Assembly (NCBI GenBank): GCA_016765515.1
Contig: JAESPT010000178.1
Coordinates: 1 to 10,980, forward strand
Source of the DNA: Sneathiella sp.
GTDB lineage: Bacteria; Pseudomonadota; Alphaproteobacteria; Sneathiellales; Sneathiellaceae
Direction of reading: 5' to 3'
DNA: 10,980 nucleotides
Position numbers and translations under genes: made by a program. The notes under the pieces were generated by a model that saw only the letters and a list, made by a program, of their open reading frames with translations, was not told the DNA's origin and made no database searches. Below, one piece after another: positions 1-6,316 of the stretch. Positions within the stretch are counted from its first letter, which is position 1. Each line of letters starts with the position of its first letter.

Positions 1-667
1 GGTTGATACGGAACATACTGAAATGACGTTGGCCAACGGAGATGCGTTTGTAGAAAATGAATTCTTTACATTGGCAACTACAGACGGTGCTGGTGTCACC
101 ACAACTCATGTTTTTGAATTTCTTGATGCTCTTTCAGGCAACCCATTATTACAAGCTCCAGATGAAGCAGATCCCACCAATCCCGTATTTGTTCATGCCG
201 TAACAATCGATACCTTGGCTTCAACAAGTGAACAAATTGGTACACTGGCAGAAGTTATGCGTGAACAGGGATTTTCTGTTGATATTCTGGACGATGGTAC
301 AATATCAATTGCCGGCAGCACAGCAATTACGTCTGATGTCTCTAACATGGTAGCAGGCGGCGCAACCGGCATGCTGTCCACTGACGACCTCGGTGGTGGT
401 GCACTCGCCCTCATTGACAGCGCGATTGATCTTGTCGGTGATATGATGACAGAGATGGGTACTTTCTCCAATCGCCTGGATACTCAATCAGAATTTACCC
501 AAATCCTGACCGATACGCTTGAAGAAGGCCTTGGCATTCTGGTTGACGCCAACTTGGCGGAAGTCTCTGCCAAGTTGCAATCTGAGCAGACAAAAGAGCA
601 GCTGGGCATCCAGTCGCTTTCAATCGCCAACGCGTCTTCCCAGACTATTCTGGGTCTGTTTCGTTAA
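1..667 (+). CDS. Flagellin A, 3' part (N-terminus outside window)
   Basis: Structural subunit of the flagellar filament, exported by the flagellar type III system. The reading frame is open to the window edge (first full codon at base 2), so the ATG at 23 is internal and not the start. About 221 codons are visible. They align throughout with the central and C-terminal parts of flagellin B (6317-7468): shared blocks include THVFEF/THIFEI, FVHAVT, the NRLDTQSEFTQ/NRLDSQSDFTQ block and a near-identical last 60 residues with EGLGILVDANLAE and TKEQLGIQSLSIANA. By that alignment roughly 170-180 N-terminal residues (the conserved N-terminal D0/D1 helix) lie upstream. The visible part has no Tyr, Trp or Cys. 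The DNA of the conserved C-terminus differs from copy B at many synonymous sites, so the duplication is not recent. An intrinsic terminator follows directly, before flaF. Its promoter is not in the window. Confidence 0.95.
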   Translation, partial: VDTEHTEMTLANGDAFVENEFFTLATTDGAGVTTTHVFEFLDALSGNPLLQAPDEADPTNPVFVHAVTIDTLASTSEQIGTLAEVMREQGFSVDILDDGTISIAGSTAITSDVSNMVAGGATGMLSTDDLGGGALALIDSAIDLVGDMMTEMGTFSNRLDTQSEFTQILTDTLEEGLGILVDANLAEVSAKLQSEQTKEQLGIQSLSIANASSQTILGLFR

Positions 668-680
668 TCGATTACGGATG

Positions 681-711
681 AAGGCGGCCTTTCCTTTAGG
701 TCGCCTTTTTT
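681..711 (+). terminator. Intrinsic terminator after flagellin A
   Basis: A 9-bp stem (681-689 AAGGCGGCC with 699-707 GGTCGCCTT, one G-T wobble) encloses a 9-base loop and runs into a six-T tract (706-711). It lies 13 bases after the flagellin A stop and before flaF, so most flagellin transcripts probably end here and flaF-A is expressed by read-through or its own promoter. I see no convincing promoter in 712-776. Confidence 0.85.
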
Positions 712-776
712 CTTCCCGTTATTTGAAACTAACCTTTCGAATACTTGAATAACGATTTACCAACAGAAAGCGTATT

Positions 777-1187
777 ATGTATTTCGAAGCCTATAAAAAA
801 GCCAATTTGGCTACTGAAAACCCCACCCAAACAGAATACCGCCTGTTCGCTGAAATCACCCGTGAGTTAGAGACCGCAAATACACGCGATACAACCTTTT
901 CAAACCGCATTAACGCTTTGTTTAGAAATAACCAGCTATGGTTGACTATTCAAACTGACTTGGTGTCGGATCAAAATAAACTGGACAAGGAAACGAAAGC
1001 CGGATTATTTTCTCTGGCAATATGGGTCGAAAAATTTTCTTTTCCCGCCATGCGCACCAGCGCGGATCTGGAACCGTTAATATCGATCAACAAACAGATT
1101 ATGCAAGGTCTCAGTGGTGCGGCGAAGACAGCACGGATGCCCGCACAATCGGTACGCCAGGAGCAATTTGCTCAGGTTTCAATATAG
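777..1187 (+). CDS. flaF: Flagellar biosynthesis regulator FlaF (copy A)
   Basis: FlaF is a small alphaproteobacterial protein needed for flagellin production and secretion; in Caulobacter it works with FlbT and is thought to act on flagellin itself. The 136 residues start with the typical AYKKA...TEYRLFAEITRELE segment and carry NNQLWLTIQTDL near residue 60, a helix with FSLAIWVEKFS, and SADLEPLISINKQIMQGL near the C-terminus. All of these recur in the second copy (7538-7942). Family length is about 115-135 residues. The Shine-Dalgarno sequence before ATG 777 is weak (GAAAG). It follows flagellin A across a terminator and is followed after 9 bases by the DUF1217 gene, whose ribosome-binding site overlaps its stop, which suggests coupled translation. 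flbT, usually adjacent, is absent here. Confidence 0.93.
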   Translation: MYFEAYKKANLATENPTQTEYRLFAEITRELETANTRDTTFSNRINALFRNNQLWLTIQTDLVSDQNKLDKETKAGLFSLAIWVEKFSFPAMRTSADLEPLISINKQIMQGLSGAAKTARMPAQSVRQEQFAQVSI

Positions 1188-1196
1188 GAAGAGAGT

Positions 1197-1979
1197 ATGC
1201 AACTCACGGGTACTAGTTCATTACTGTGGTATAAATTAGCCGGCTCCCAAACTGAGGCTCACATGAAAATGTTTGAGGCTCAGCCAACGACGGCCCGTGA
1301 CATTGAAACTTTTAAAGAGGAGATCGCCAACGTAAAATCCGTTGACGATCTCATGAAAAACCGCACTCTTCTTACGGTAGTCCTCTCCGCCTTTCAGCTG
1401 GAAGGGGAAATTGACAAATATGCCTTCGTCGAAAAAATGCTGACGGAAGATCCTGAAGATGATGACAGCCTTGTCAATAAATTGGTGGAACCGCGCTGGA
1501 CAAAATTGTCTACTGCCCTGTATGGCCTCAATCAGGATCCAGATTTCTTCCTCAACGAAACCAACGTCAACGCCATATTGGACGGCTACAAAACCAACGA
1601 ATTCGAAAAATTTGAAGGATCAAATGCCGAAGGTATTCGCCAAGCCATGTATTTCAAACGGCTCGGAGGCGACATTGAAGAAATTCCTCAAATTCTGGCT
1701 GACAAATCACTGATGGAAGTTGTCCGGGTCGGCCTTGGTCTTCCTGAAAGCTTCCTGTCCCTGGATTATGAACAACAAAAGGCCCGTCTTGAAAAAGAAG
1801 TGGATATTGAAGATTTCAAAGACCCTGAGAAAATCGACAAAATGATCGAACGGTATTTGATCATGACTGAAATCAACAATACAGATCCAGCAGCAAATCC
1901 CCTGCTCTCGCTATTTCAACCGGTCGGGTCCGGCGGCTTTGTCGGACCGCAACCAATCGCCCTCGATATCGGGGTATAA
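1197..1979 (+). CDS. DUF1217 flagellum-associated protein
   Basis: Matches the DUF1217 family, proteins of unknown biochemical role encoded in alphaproteobacterial flagellar clusters. The length (260 residues) is normal for the family. Visible features: an N-terminal SSLLWYKLAGSQ stretch; predicted helical segments throughout with no transmembrane segment or signal peptide; a central NAILDGYKTNEFEKFEGSN block; MYFKR at about residue 150; and DKSLMEVVRVGLGLP followed by SFLSLDYEQQ, typical of the family. The strong Shine-Dalgarno AGGAAGAGAG (1186-1195) overlaps the flaF stop and fixes the ATG start. The C-terminus contains NPLLSLFQ, like the flagellin B end SILSLFQ, followed by a Gly/Pro-rich tail. 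It stands where flbT often follows flaF, but I see no FlbT-like sequence in it. Probably cytoplasmic and connected with flagellin handling or assembly; that role is inferred from context. Confidence 0.88.
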   Translation: MQLTGTSSLLWYKLAGSQTEAHMKMFEAQPTTARDIETFKEEIANVKSVDDLMKNRTLLTVVLSAFQLEGEIDKYAFVEKMLTEDPEDDDSLVNKLVEPRWTKLSTALYGLNQDPDFFLNETNVNAILDGYKTNEFEKFEGSNAEGIRQAMYFKRLGGDIEEIPQILADKSLMEVVRVGLGLPESFLSLDYEQQKARLEKEVDIEDFKDPEKIDKMIERYLIMTEINNTDPAANPLLSLFQPVGSGGFVGPQPIALDIGV

Positions 1980-2051
1980 TATTTCTACTTAGAACTTTGT
2001 TAACTATAGCTTCCTATGCTTGACCTACAGTTGAATTGTAGGCAAAAATTT

Positions 2052-4310
2052 ATGCAAAAAACCTCTTTAATAAATCCTCAAAAAGTAGCAAAAATTGTGA
2101 CGTCCAGCGTCAGATTTTATAAAAAAAAGAAACTGCGTGATGCCAAAAAGCAAGCTTTTCAGCTTCTATCCAGCGATTGGAAAGATCCCAACACTTTTTT
2201 TCAAGTCGGTGTCGCCGCCTTTAACGCCGGTGACAATGAAACCTCTATCCCATTATACGAAAAGTCATTGGCGCTTAATCCGTCAGATGACCAACTTCAC
2301 GCGAATATACTGCAAGCCCTAGGATCTTCTCATTCCGCGACAAATTGCTTTCAAGAAGCAATCCAGTATTTTAGCAAATCATTAGAGATTAAACCTGAAA
2401 ACGCCAGTGCCTTAAATAACCGTAGTATCGCTTATTTAAGTCAAAACGAGCTACAGTTGGCTTTGGATGATTTACGCAAAGCCCATGCCTTGTCCCTTAA
2501 TAATCTGGGTATTCTATTAAACCTTGGTGCGACCTTAATTAGAAAAGGACTGTCGGAAGAAGCGCTTAAAGTTTATGAAGAAAATATCGCCTTGCATTCA
2601 GAAAGTGCCGAACTGCACATAGCGATCGCGGAGTTAAAAAAAGTAGACGTTCCTTTGATGGCACTTAAGCATTACCGAAAAGCTGTAGCGCTAGATCCAA
2701 CCAATGCTAAATATTTAAAGGCCTATTCTGAGGTTTTTGAGCGCTTGGCGTCTCTAAATACCTTCGATGGTTTGGAAAATGATCTTCTGCTTCTTCTATC
2801 AAACGATACAATTTCCTGGAATAACCTGAACATAATTGTCCCAAAACATATTAAAGCTCAACCCGCCTTTAGAGAGTTACTGCCCGCAATTTCAAACGCA
2901 ATCAAAACCGGCGGCGATCTGCAATTGGATTTCGGTAAAACAATCAAGGCTCTTTCGAACAATGTGTTGATGTCTGCCTTAAAAAAAATGAGGCTCGTAG
3001 ATCCAGAAATCGAAAGACTTCTCGAGCTATTCAGGCGGCAAACGCTCGCTGCGATTGTCAATAATATAAAGTTGGAAAAACCACTTTACGAATTATTGCG
3101 GGCCCTCCTTATTCGCCTCGCACATTACTGTTTTGCCAATGAGTATATCTTTAATGAAAATGAACCTGAGAGGACCGGGATAGAGGCCGTCATTCAATCC
3201 TTTGAGAACGGCGAAAATGCCTCTCCAGAAAACACAACGCTGCGCTTTCTAATCCTGGCCTGCTATCGAAATTGCCATAGGCTTTCGATAGCAACAAAAA
3301 TCAAAAAGAATGTAGCCCTCAAAAAAGATGCTGAAATGTCAGATCTAATAAGGATTCAAATCACAGAACCTCTGTCTGAGAAAGACACCTACGAAGATAT
3401 TCAGAAAATCACCGCGATTAACGACAGCATTTCGCTGAGCGTTCAGGAACAATATGAGGAAAACCCCTATCCTAGATGGCATCATCTTCCTCACGGCGGC
3501 ACAACAAGCTATGCGGAGCATCTCGCACGCACTCTTCCAGTCCTAAAAGGACGTATTCCTGTTTTTCCGGACAAGCCCAGTGTTCTGATTGCCGGCTGCG
3601 GTACGGGCCGCCAGCCGATCTCAACCGCGCGCTCTTTTCCTGAAACCGATGTTCTCGCCGTTGACTTAAGTCTCGCCAGTATTAGTTACGCAATGCGTAA
3701 ATCTAAAGAACTGAAGGTGAAAAACATTACCTTTGGACAGGCCGATATTATGGAGCTCGGTATTCTTGATCGAAAGTTTAACATTATTGAATGCGCGGGC
3801 GTCCTGCACCATATGAATGATCCTGTTGCAGGATGGCGCGTACTCTGTGATTTACTGGATGACGATGGTTATATGATCATCGGTCTTTATAGCGAACTTG
3901 GTCGAAAAGACGTTGTCGCCACCAGACAATTCATTCAGGACAATGATTTTGGCAACAATATTGAAGATATTCGTCGCTGCCGAAAAGATCTGATGACCTT
4001 TGATGAAACGCACCCAACATATCGTATTACAAAACACAGCGATTTTTTTACGACATCTGCCTGTCGGGACCTTATCTTTCACGTGCAGGAACATCGCTTC
4101 ACAATCCCTCAACTCATCGACGTTCTGAATGAATTAGGTTTGGAGTTTCTTGGATTTACGCCGGATAGAAAACGGTTCCTATCGGAGTATGATGAAATGT
4201 TTTCAGAAGATCCGCATAGAACAAGTTTGGAAAATTGGAACACTTTTGAAGAAAAACACCTGGATACATTTGCAACGATGTATAAATTCTGGGTTCGCAA
4301 AAAACGATAA
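2052..4310 (+). CDS. TPR-repeat / class I SAM-dependent methyltransferase fusion
   Basis: About 752 residues from ATG 2052. That start has AGG at 2040-2042, nine bases ahead; the in-frame ATG at 2016 adds 12 residues but has no visible ribosome-binding site. Residues about 47-218 form tetratricopeptide repeats (for example AIQYFSKSLEIKPENASALN and ALKHYRKAVALDPTN), a protein-docking module. Residues about 220-460 are helical with no domain I recognise. At 467-476 is QYEENPYPRW, a motif placed just before the methyltransferase domain in this TPR-methyltransferase family. Motif I is VLIAGCGTG (511-519), with the acidic cofactor residue D538 in AVDLS and GVLHHM at 583-588, so SAM binding looks intact. 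No signal peptide or membrane segment, so cytoplasmic. The substrate is unknown. Its position between two flagellin-flaF units suggests flagellin or its glycan as acceptor (inference). It is AT-richer than its neighbours and has two A8 runs. Confidence 0.88.
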   Translation: MQKTSLINPQKVAKIVTSSVRFYKKKKLRDAKKQAFQLLSSDWKDPNTFFQVGVAAFNAGDNETSIPLYEKSLALNPSDDQLHANILQALGSSHSATNCFQEAIQYFSKSLEIKPENASALNNRSIAYLSQNELQLALDDLRKAHALSLNNLGILLNLGATLIRKGLSEEALKVYEENIALHSESAELHIAIAELKKVDVPLMALKHYRKAVALDPTNAKYLKAYSEVFERLASLNTFDGLENDLLLLLSNDTISWNNLNIIVPKHIKAQPAFRELLPAISNAIKTGGDLQLDFGKTIKALSNNVLMSALKKMRLVDPEIERLLELFRRQTLAAIVNNIKLEKPLYELLRALLIRLAHYCFANEYIFNENEPERTGIEAVIQSFENGENASPENTTLRFLILACYRNCHRLSIATKIKKNVALKKDAEMSDLIRIQITEPLSEKDTYEDIQKITAINDSISLSVQEQYEENPYPRWHHLPHGGTTSYAEHLARTLPVLKGRIPVFPDKPSVLIAGCGTGRQPISTARSFPETDVLAVDLSLASISYAMRKSKELKVKNITFGQADIMELGILDRKFNIIECAGVLHHMNDPVAGWRVLCDLLDDDGYMIIGLYSELGRKDVVATRQFIQDNDFGNNIEDIRRCRKDLMTFDETHPTYRITKHSDFFTTSACRDLIFHVQEHRFTIPQLIDVLNELGLEFLGFTPDRKRFLSEYDEMFSEDPHRTSLENWNTFEEKHLDTFATMYKFWVRKKR

Positions 4311-4403
4311 TACCTTCTATTAATTTTCTTCTGTCTCTCAAGATAAATGTTCCTGTACTTTTAGCCGGATCCAAGGTTACTTTGCGGCCATACCGAGTAT
4401 GCA

Positions 4404-5975
4404 ATGGAACAGAATGTGACAGATATGCTAACAACTCTTGAGACGACTCTAAAACAAGCTATTCTATTGCACCGATCCGGAAATCTCGGACAGGCCGAAG
4501 CCCTCTATAACAGTCTTATCATGCAATTTCCCAAAGGTCCTGACGCCTATCACTTACTGGGCACCCTTTACCATCAGAAGGGGGAGCACAGAATAGCGAT
4601 TGAACTCATAAAAAAAGCCTTGAAAATCAATCCAAGGAAAGCCGTGTTCCATAATAACATTGGCCATGCCTACAGGGAAAGTGGTGAAGCCCAAGACGCT
4701 GAAAAATCATTTCGCAAGGCCATTAAACTTAAATCCAACTATACATCGGCCATGAACAACCTCGGTGGTATGATCCTGGAAAAGGGAAATATTTCATCAG
4801 CAATTTCAGTTTTTAAAAAAATACTCAAAATTGATCCAGCCTACCATCCTGCCCGCCACAACTTGGGCAATGCCTATTATGAAAAAGGGGAAAATGAGAA
4901 AGCCATTCTCTGCTACCGCACCGTAATGCAGCAAAACCCCAACTATACGAAAGCCGCCAGAAATTTGGCGGAAACAAAGAAATTCAGAGAAGAAGACGAG
5001 GATTATAAACGTCTTGAAAAGTTGGCAGTTAATCCAGATTTTTCAGGTGAGAATAAAGCCAATGTTCTCTTTGCATTTGCAAAAGCGCAAGAGGATCTAA
5101 AGAAAAACAAGGAAGCTTTCACCACTTACCTCAAAGCAAATAGAACATACCGGGATACCTATCAGCTTTTCTTTGATCAGATTGTCCATGAATTTGATGA
5201 GATAAAATCTACGATCACTGAAGATTTTTACAAAAAACATCAAGGTGATGGAACGCAATCCTCTCGCCCCATTTTTGTTCTGGGGATGCCTCGTTCCGGG
5301 ACTTCACTTGTGGAGCAGATTTTATCCTCTCACCCTCAAGTCTATGGCGCGGGCGAAGTGCATGCCTTCAACAAAACCTGCTTTAACCTCATCCGAGAAA
5401 AAGGGAAAAGACCCTTCTCAGAGGCATTCGATAACTGCCAAAGTACCTTCATACAGGACCTTGGGAATGATTACATACGGCAATTAAAGGCCTTACCGAC
5501 AAAAGCCTCTTTTGTCGTGGACAAAATGCCTCAGAATTTTTTGTATGTTGGATTAATTAAGTTGATACTCCCGCAAGCAAAGATCATCCATTGCCGCCGA
5601 GCAGCAGAAGATACGTGTCTTTCCATTTTTAAAAAACACTTTGTCGACCAGCAAGCATATGCCTATGACCTTGAAGAGTTAGGACGATATTACACTCTGT
5701 ATTTGGATTTGATGGCTCACTGGCGCACTTTATTGGGAGATGATCTTTATGACATCGACTATGAAGCCCTTGTTACGGATCAGAAGAATGAGACCGGGAA
5801 GCTTTTGAGATATTGCGGTTTGGATTGGCATGATGCCTGTCTTGAATTCCACAAAACAAAACGGGCTGTACGCACTGCAAGCACGGATCAGGTAAGGCAA
5901 CCAATGTATCAATCCAGCATTCAAGCGTGGCGAAAATACGAGGAGGAATTAAAGCCCCTTCTCGATAAACTGTAG
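4404..5975 (+). CDS. TPR-repeat / PAPS-dependent sulfotransferase fusion
   Basis: 523 residues. Residues about 10-190 are tandem tetratricopeptide repeats (AEALYNSLIMQFP, AIELIKKALKINP, AEKSFRKAIKLK, AISVFKKILKIDP, AILCYRTVMQQNP). After a helical linker, residues about 288-523 are a sulfotransferase domain. The 5'-phosphosulfate loop is GMPRSGTSLVEQIL (294-307), GAGEV (315-319) and VDKMPQNF (372-379) follow, and the 3'-phosphate site is CRRAAEDTCLSIF (397-409). The end (RTAST-QVRQPMYQSSIQAWRKYE) is typical of this bacterial family. It should move sulfate from PAPS to a hydroxyl on a protein or glycan; the family resembles animal protein-tyrosine sulfotransferases, but acceptors are mostly unknown. 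No signal peptide, so cytoplasmic. The start is uncertain: ATG 4404 and ATG 4428 both lack a clear ribosome-binding site. It lies 93 bases after the TPR-methyltransferase on the same strand, with no terminator seen between. Confidence 0.9.
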   Translation: MEQNVTDMLTTLETTLKQAILLHRSGNLGQAEALYNSLIMQFPKGPDAYHLLGTLYHQKGEHRIAIELIKKALKINPRKAVFHNNIGHAYRESGEAQDAEKSFRKAIKLKSNYTSAMNNLGGMILEKGNISSAISVFKKILKIDPAYHPARHNLGNAYYEKGENEKAILCYRTVMQQNPNYTKAARNLAETKKFREEDEDYKRLEKLAVNPDFSGENKANVLFAFAKAQEDLKKNKEAFTTYLKANRTYRDTYQLFFDQIVHEFDEIKSTITEDFYKKHQGDGTQSSRPIFVLGMPRSGTSLVEQILSSHPQVYGAGEVHAFNKTCFNLIREKGKRPFSEAFDNCQSTFIQDLGNDYIRQLKALPTKASFVVDKMPQNFLYVGLIKLILPQAKIIHCRRAAEDTCLSIFKKHFVDQQAYAYDLEELGRYYTLYLDLMAHWRTLLGDDLYDIDYEALVTDQKNETGKLLRYCGLDWHDACLEFHKTKRAVRTASTDQVRQPMYQSSIQAWRKYEEELKPLLDKL

Positions 5976-6113
5976 GAATGCAGCCTGCGAAATCACATCT
6001 GACTTCAGGCGCACTCTAAGAACGCCATTCTTTGGCTGCACCAATCTCTCTACACTTCATATTCTTTCATTTGTCCAAGATTATCAAACAGATAGAATCT
6101 GCAATTTTGGAAC

Positions 6114-6126
6114 GGCAAGTCTTGCC
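6114..6126. promoter_or_regulatory. Perfect dyad, candidate enhancer site for a sigma-54 activator
   Basis: GGCAAG-T-CTTGCC is a perfect 6+1+6 inverted repeat, centred about 140 bases upstream of the predicted transcription start of flagellin B. That is a usual distance for the upstream site of a bacterial enhancer-binding protein, here most likely FlbD (inference). I cannot confirm that it matches the FlbD recognition sequence. Confidence 0.4.
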
Positions 6127-6169
6127 AGATAGAGAATATTTTTCCTACCTGCCGTAAATTAACCTTATT

Positions 6170-6189
6170 AAAATTTTCAGAAAATTTTC
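6170..6189. repeat. Phased AAAATTTTC direct repeat
   Basis: AAAATTTTC occurs at 6170-6178 and again at 6181-6189, an 11-base period close to one helical turn, between the upstream dyad and the sigma-54 promoter. Such phased A/T tracts can bend DNA and could help an upstream activator reach the promoter; that role is inferred. Confidence 0.5.
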
Positions 6190-6233
6190 CATTTCACGTT
6201 ATTTTTCCCAGTTTTCTGCGGTTTTTCAAAAGT

Positions 6234-6249
6234 TGGCACACCTGTTGCA
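6234..6249 (+). promoter_or_regulatory. Sigma-54 (RpoN) promoter of flagellin B
   Basis: TGGCAC (6234-6239), five bases, then TTGCA (6245-6249). The invariant GG (6235-6236) and GC (6247-6248) have the correct 10-base gap for the -24/-12 elements. The predicted transcription start is near 6260, giving a leader of about 57 bases. Sigma-54 control of flagellin genes through FlbD is known in Caulobacter. Confidence 0.9.
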
Positions 6250-6270
6250 ATTAATTCGCTGAGTGAGTTT

Positions 6271-6288
6271 GCGATCTGAATAGATTGC
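6271..6288 (+). promoter_or_regulatory. Leader hairpin in flagellin B mRNA
   Basis: GCGATCT (6271-6277) pairs with AGATTGC (6282-6288) through one G-T wobble around a GAAT tetraloop, between the predicted transcription start and the Shine-Dalgarno sequence. In Caulobacter, FlbT binds the flagellin mRNA 5' leader and lowers its stability; this hairpin is a candidate for similar control (inference). Confidence 0.45.
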
Positions 6289-6316
6289 TCGGTGAAAATG
6301 CTACAGGAGAAGAAAA

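Larger units (their letters stand above)
5976..6316 (+). other. 341-base regulatory spacer upstream of flagellin B
   Basis: No credible gene here. The first 130 bases show nothing clear. From 6114 on the spacer holds, in order, a 13-base dyad (6114-6126), phased AAAATTTTC repeats (6170-6189), a sigma-54 promoter (6234-6249), a leader hairpin (6271-6288) and a Shine-Dalgarno sequence just before ATG 6317. This is the layout of an enhancer-dependent flagellin promoter. No T-tailed terminator for the sulfotransferase gene was seen. Confidence 0.75.

Noticed and set aside
532..547. Sigma-54-like TGGCAT-N5-TTGAC in the flagellin A coding region
   Set aside because: The -12 GC is replaced by GA, and the site lies in codons for the conserved LGILVDA segment, which explains the sequence.
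5979..6040. Inverted repeat TGCAGCC / GGCTGCA after the sulfotransferase gene
   Set aside because: Arms are only 7 bases with a gap of nearly 50 bases and no T-tract, so neither a terminator nor an operator is supported.
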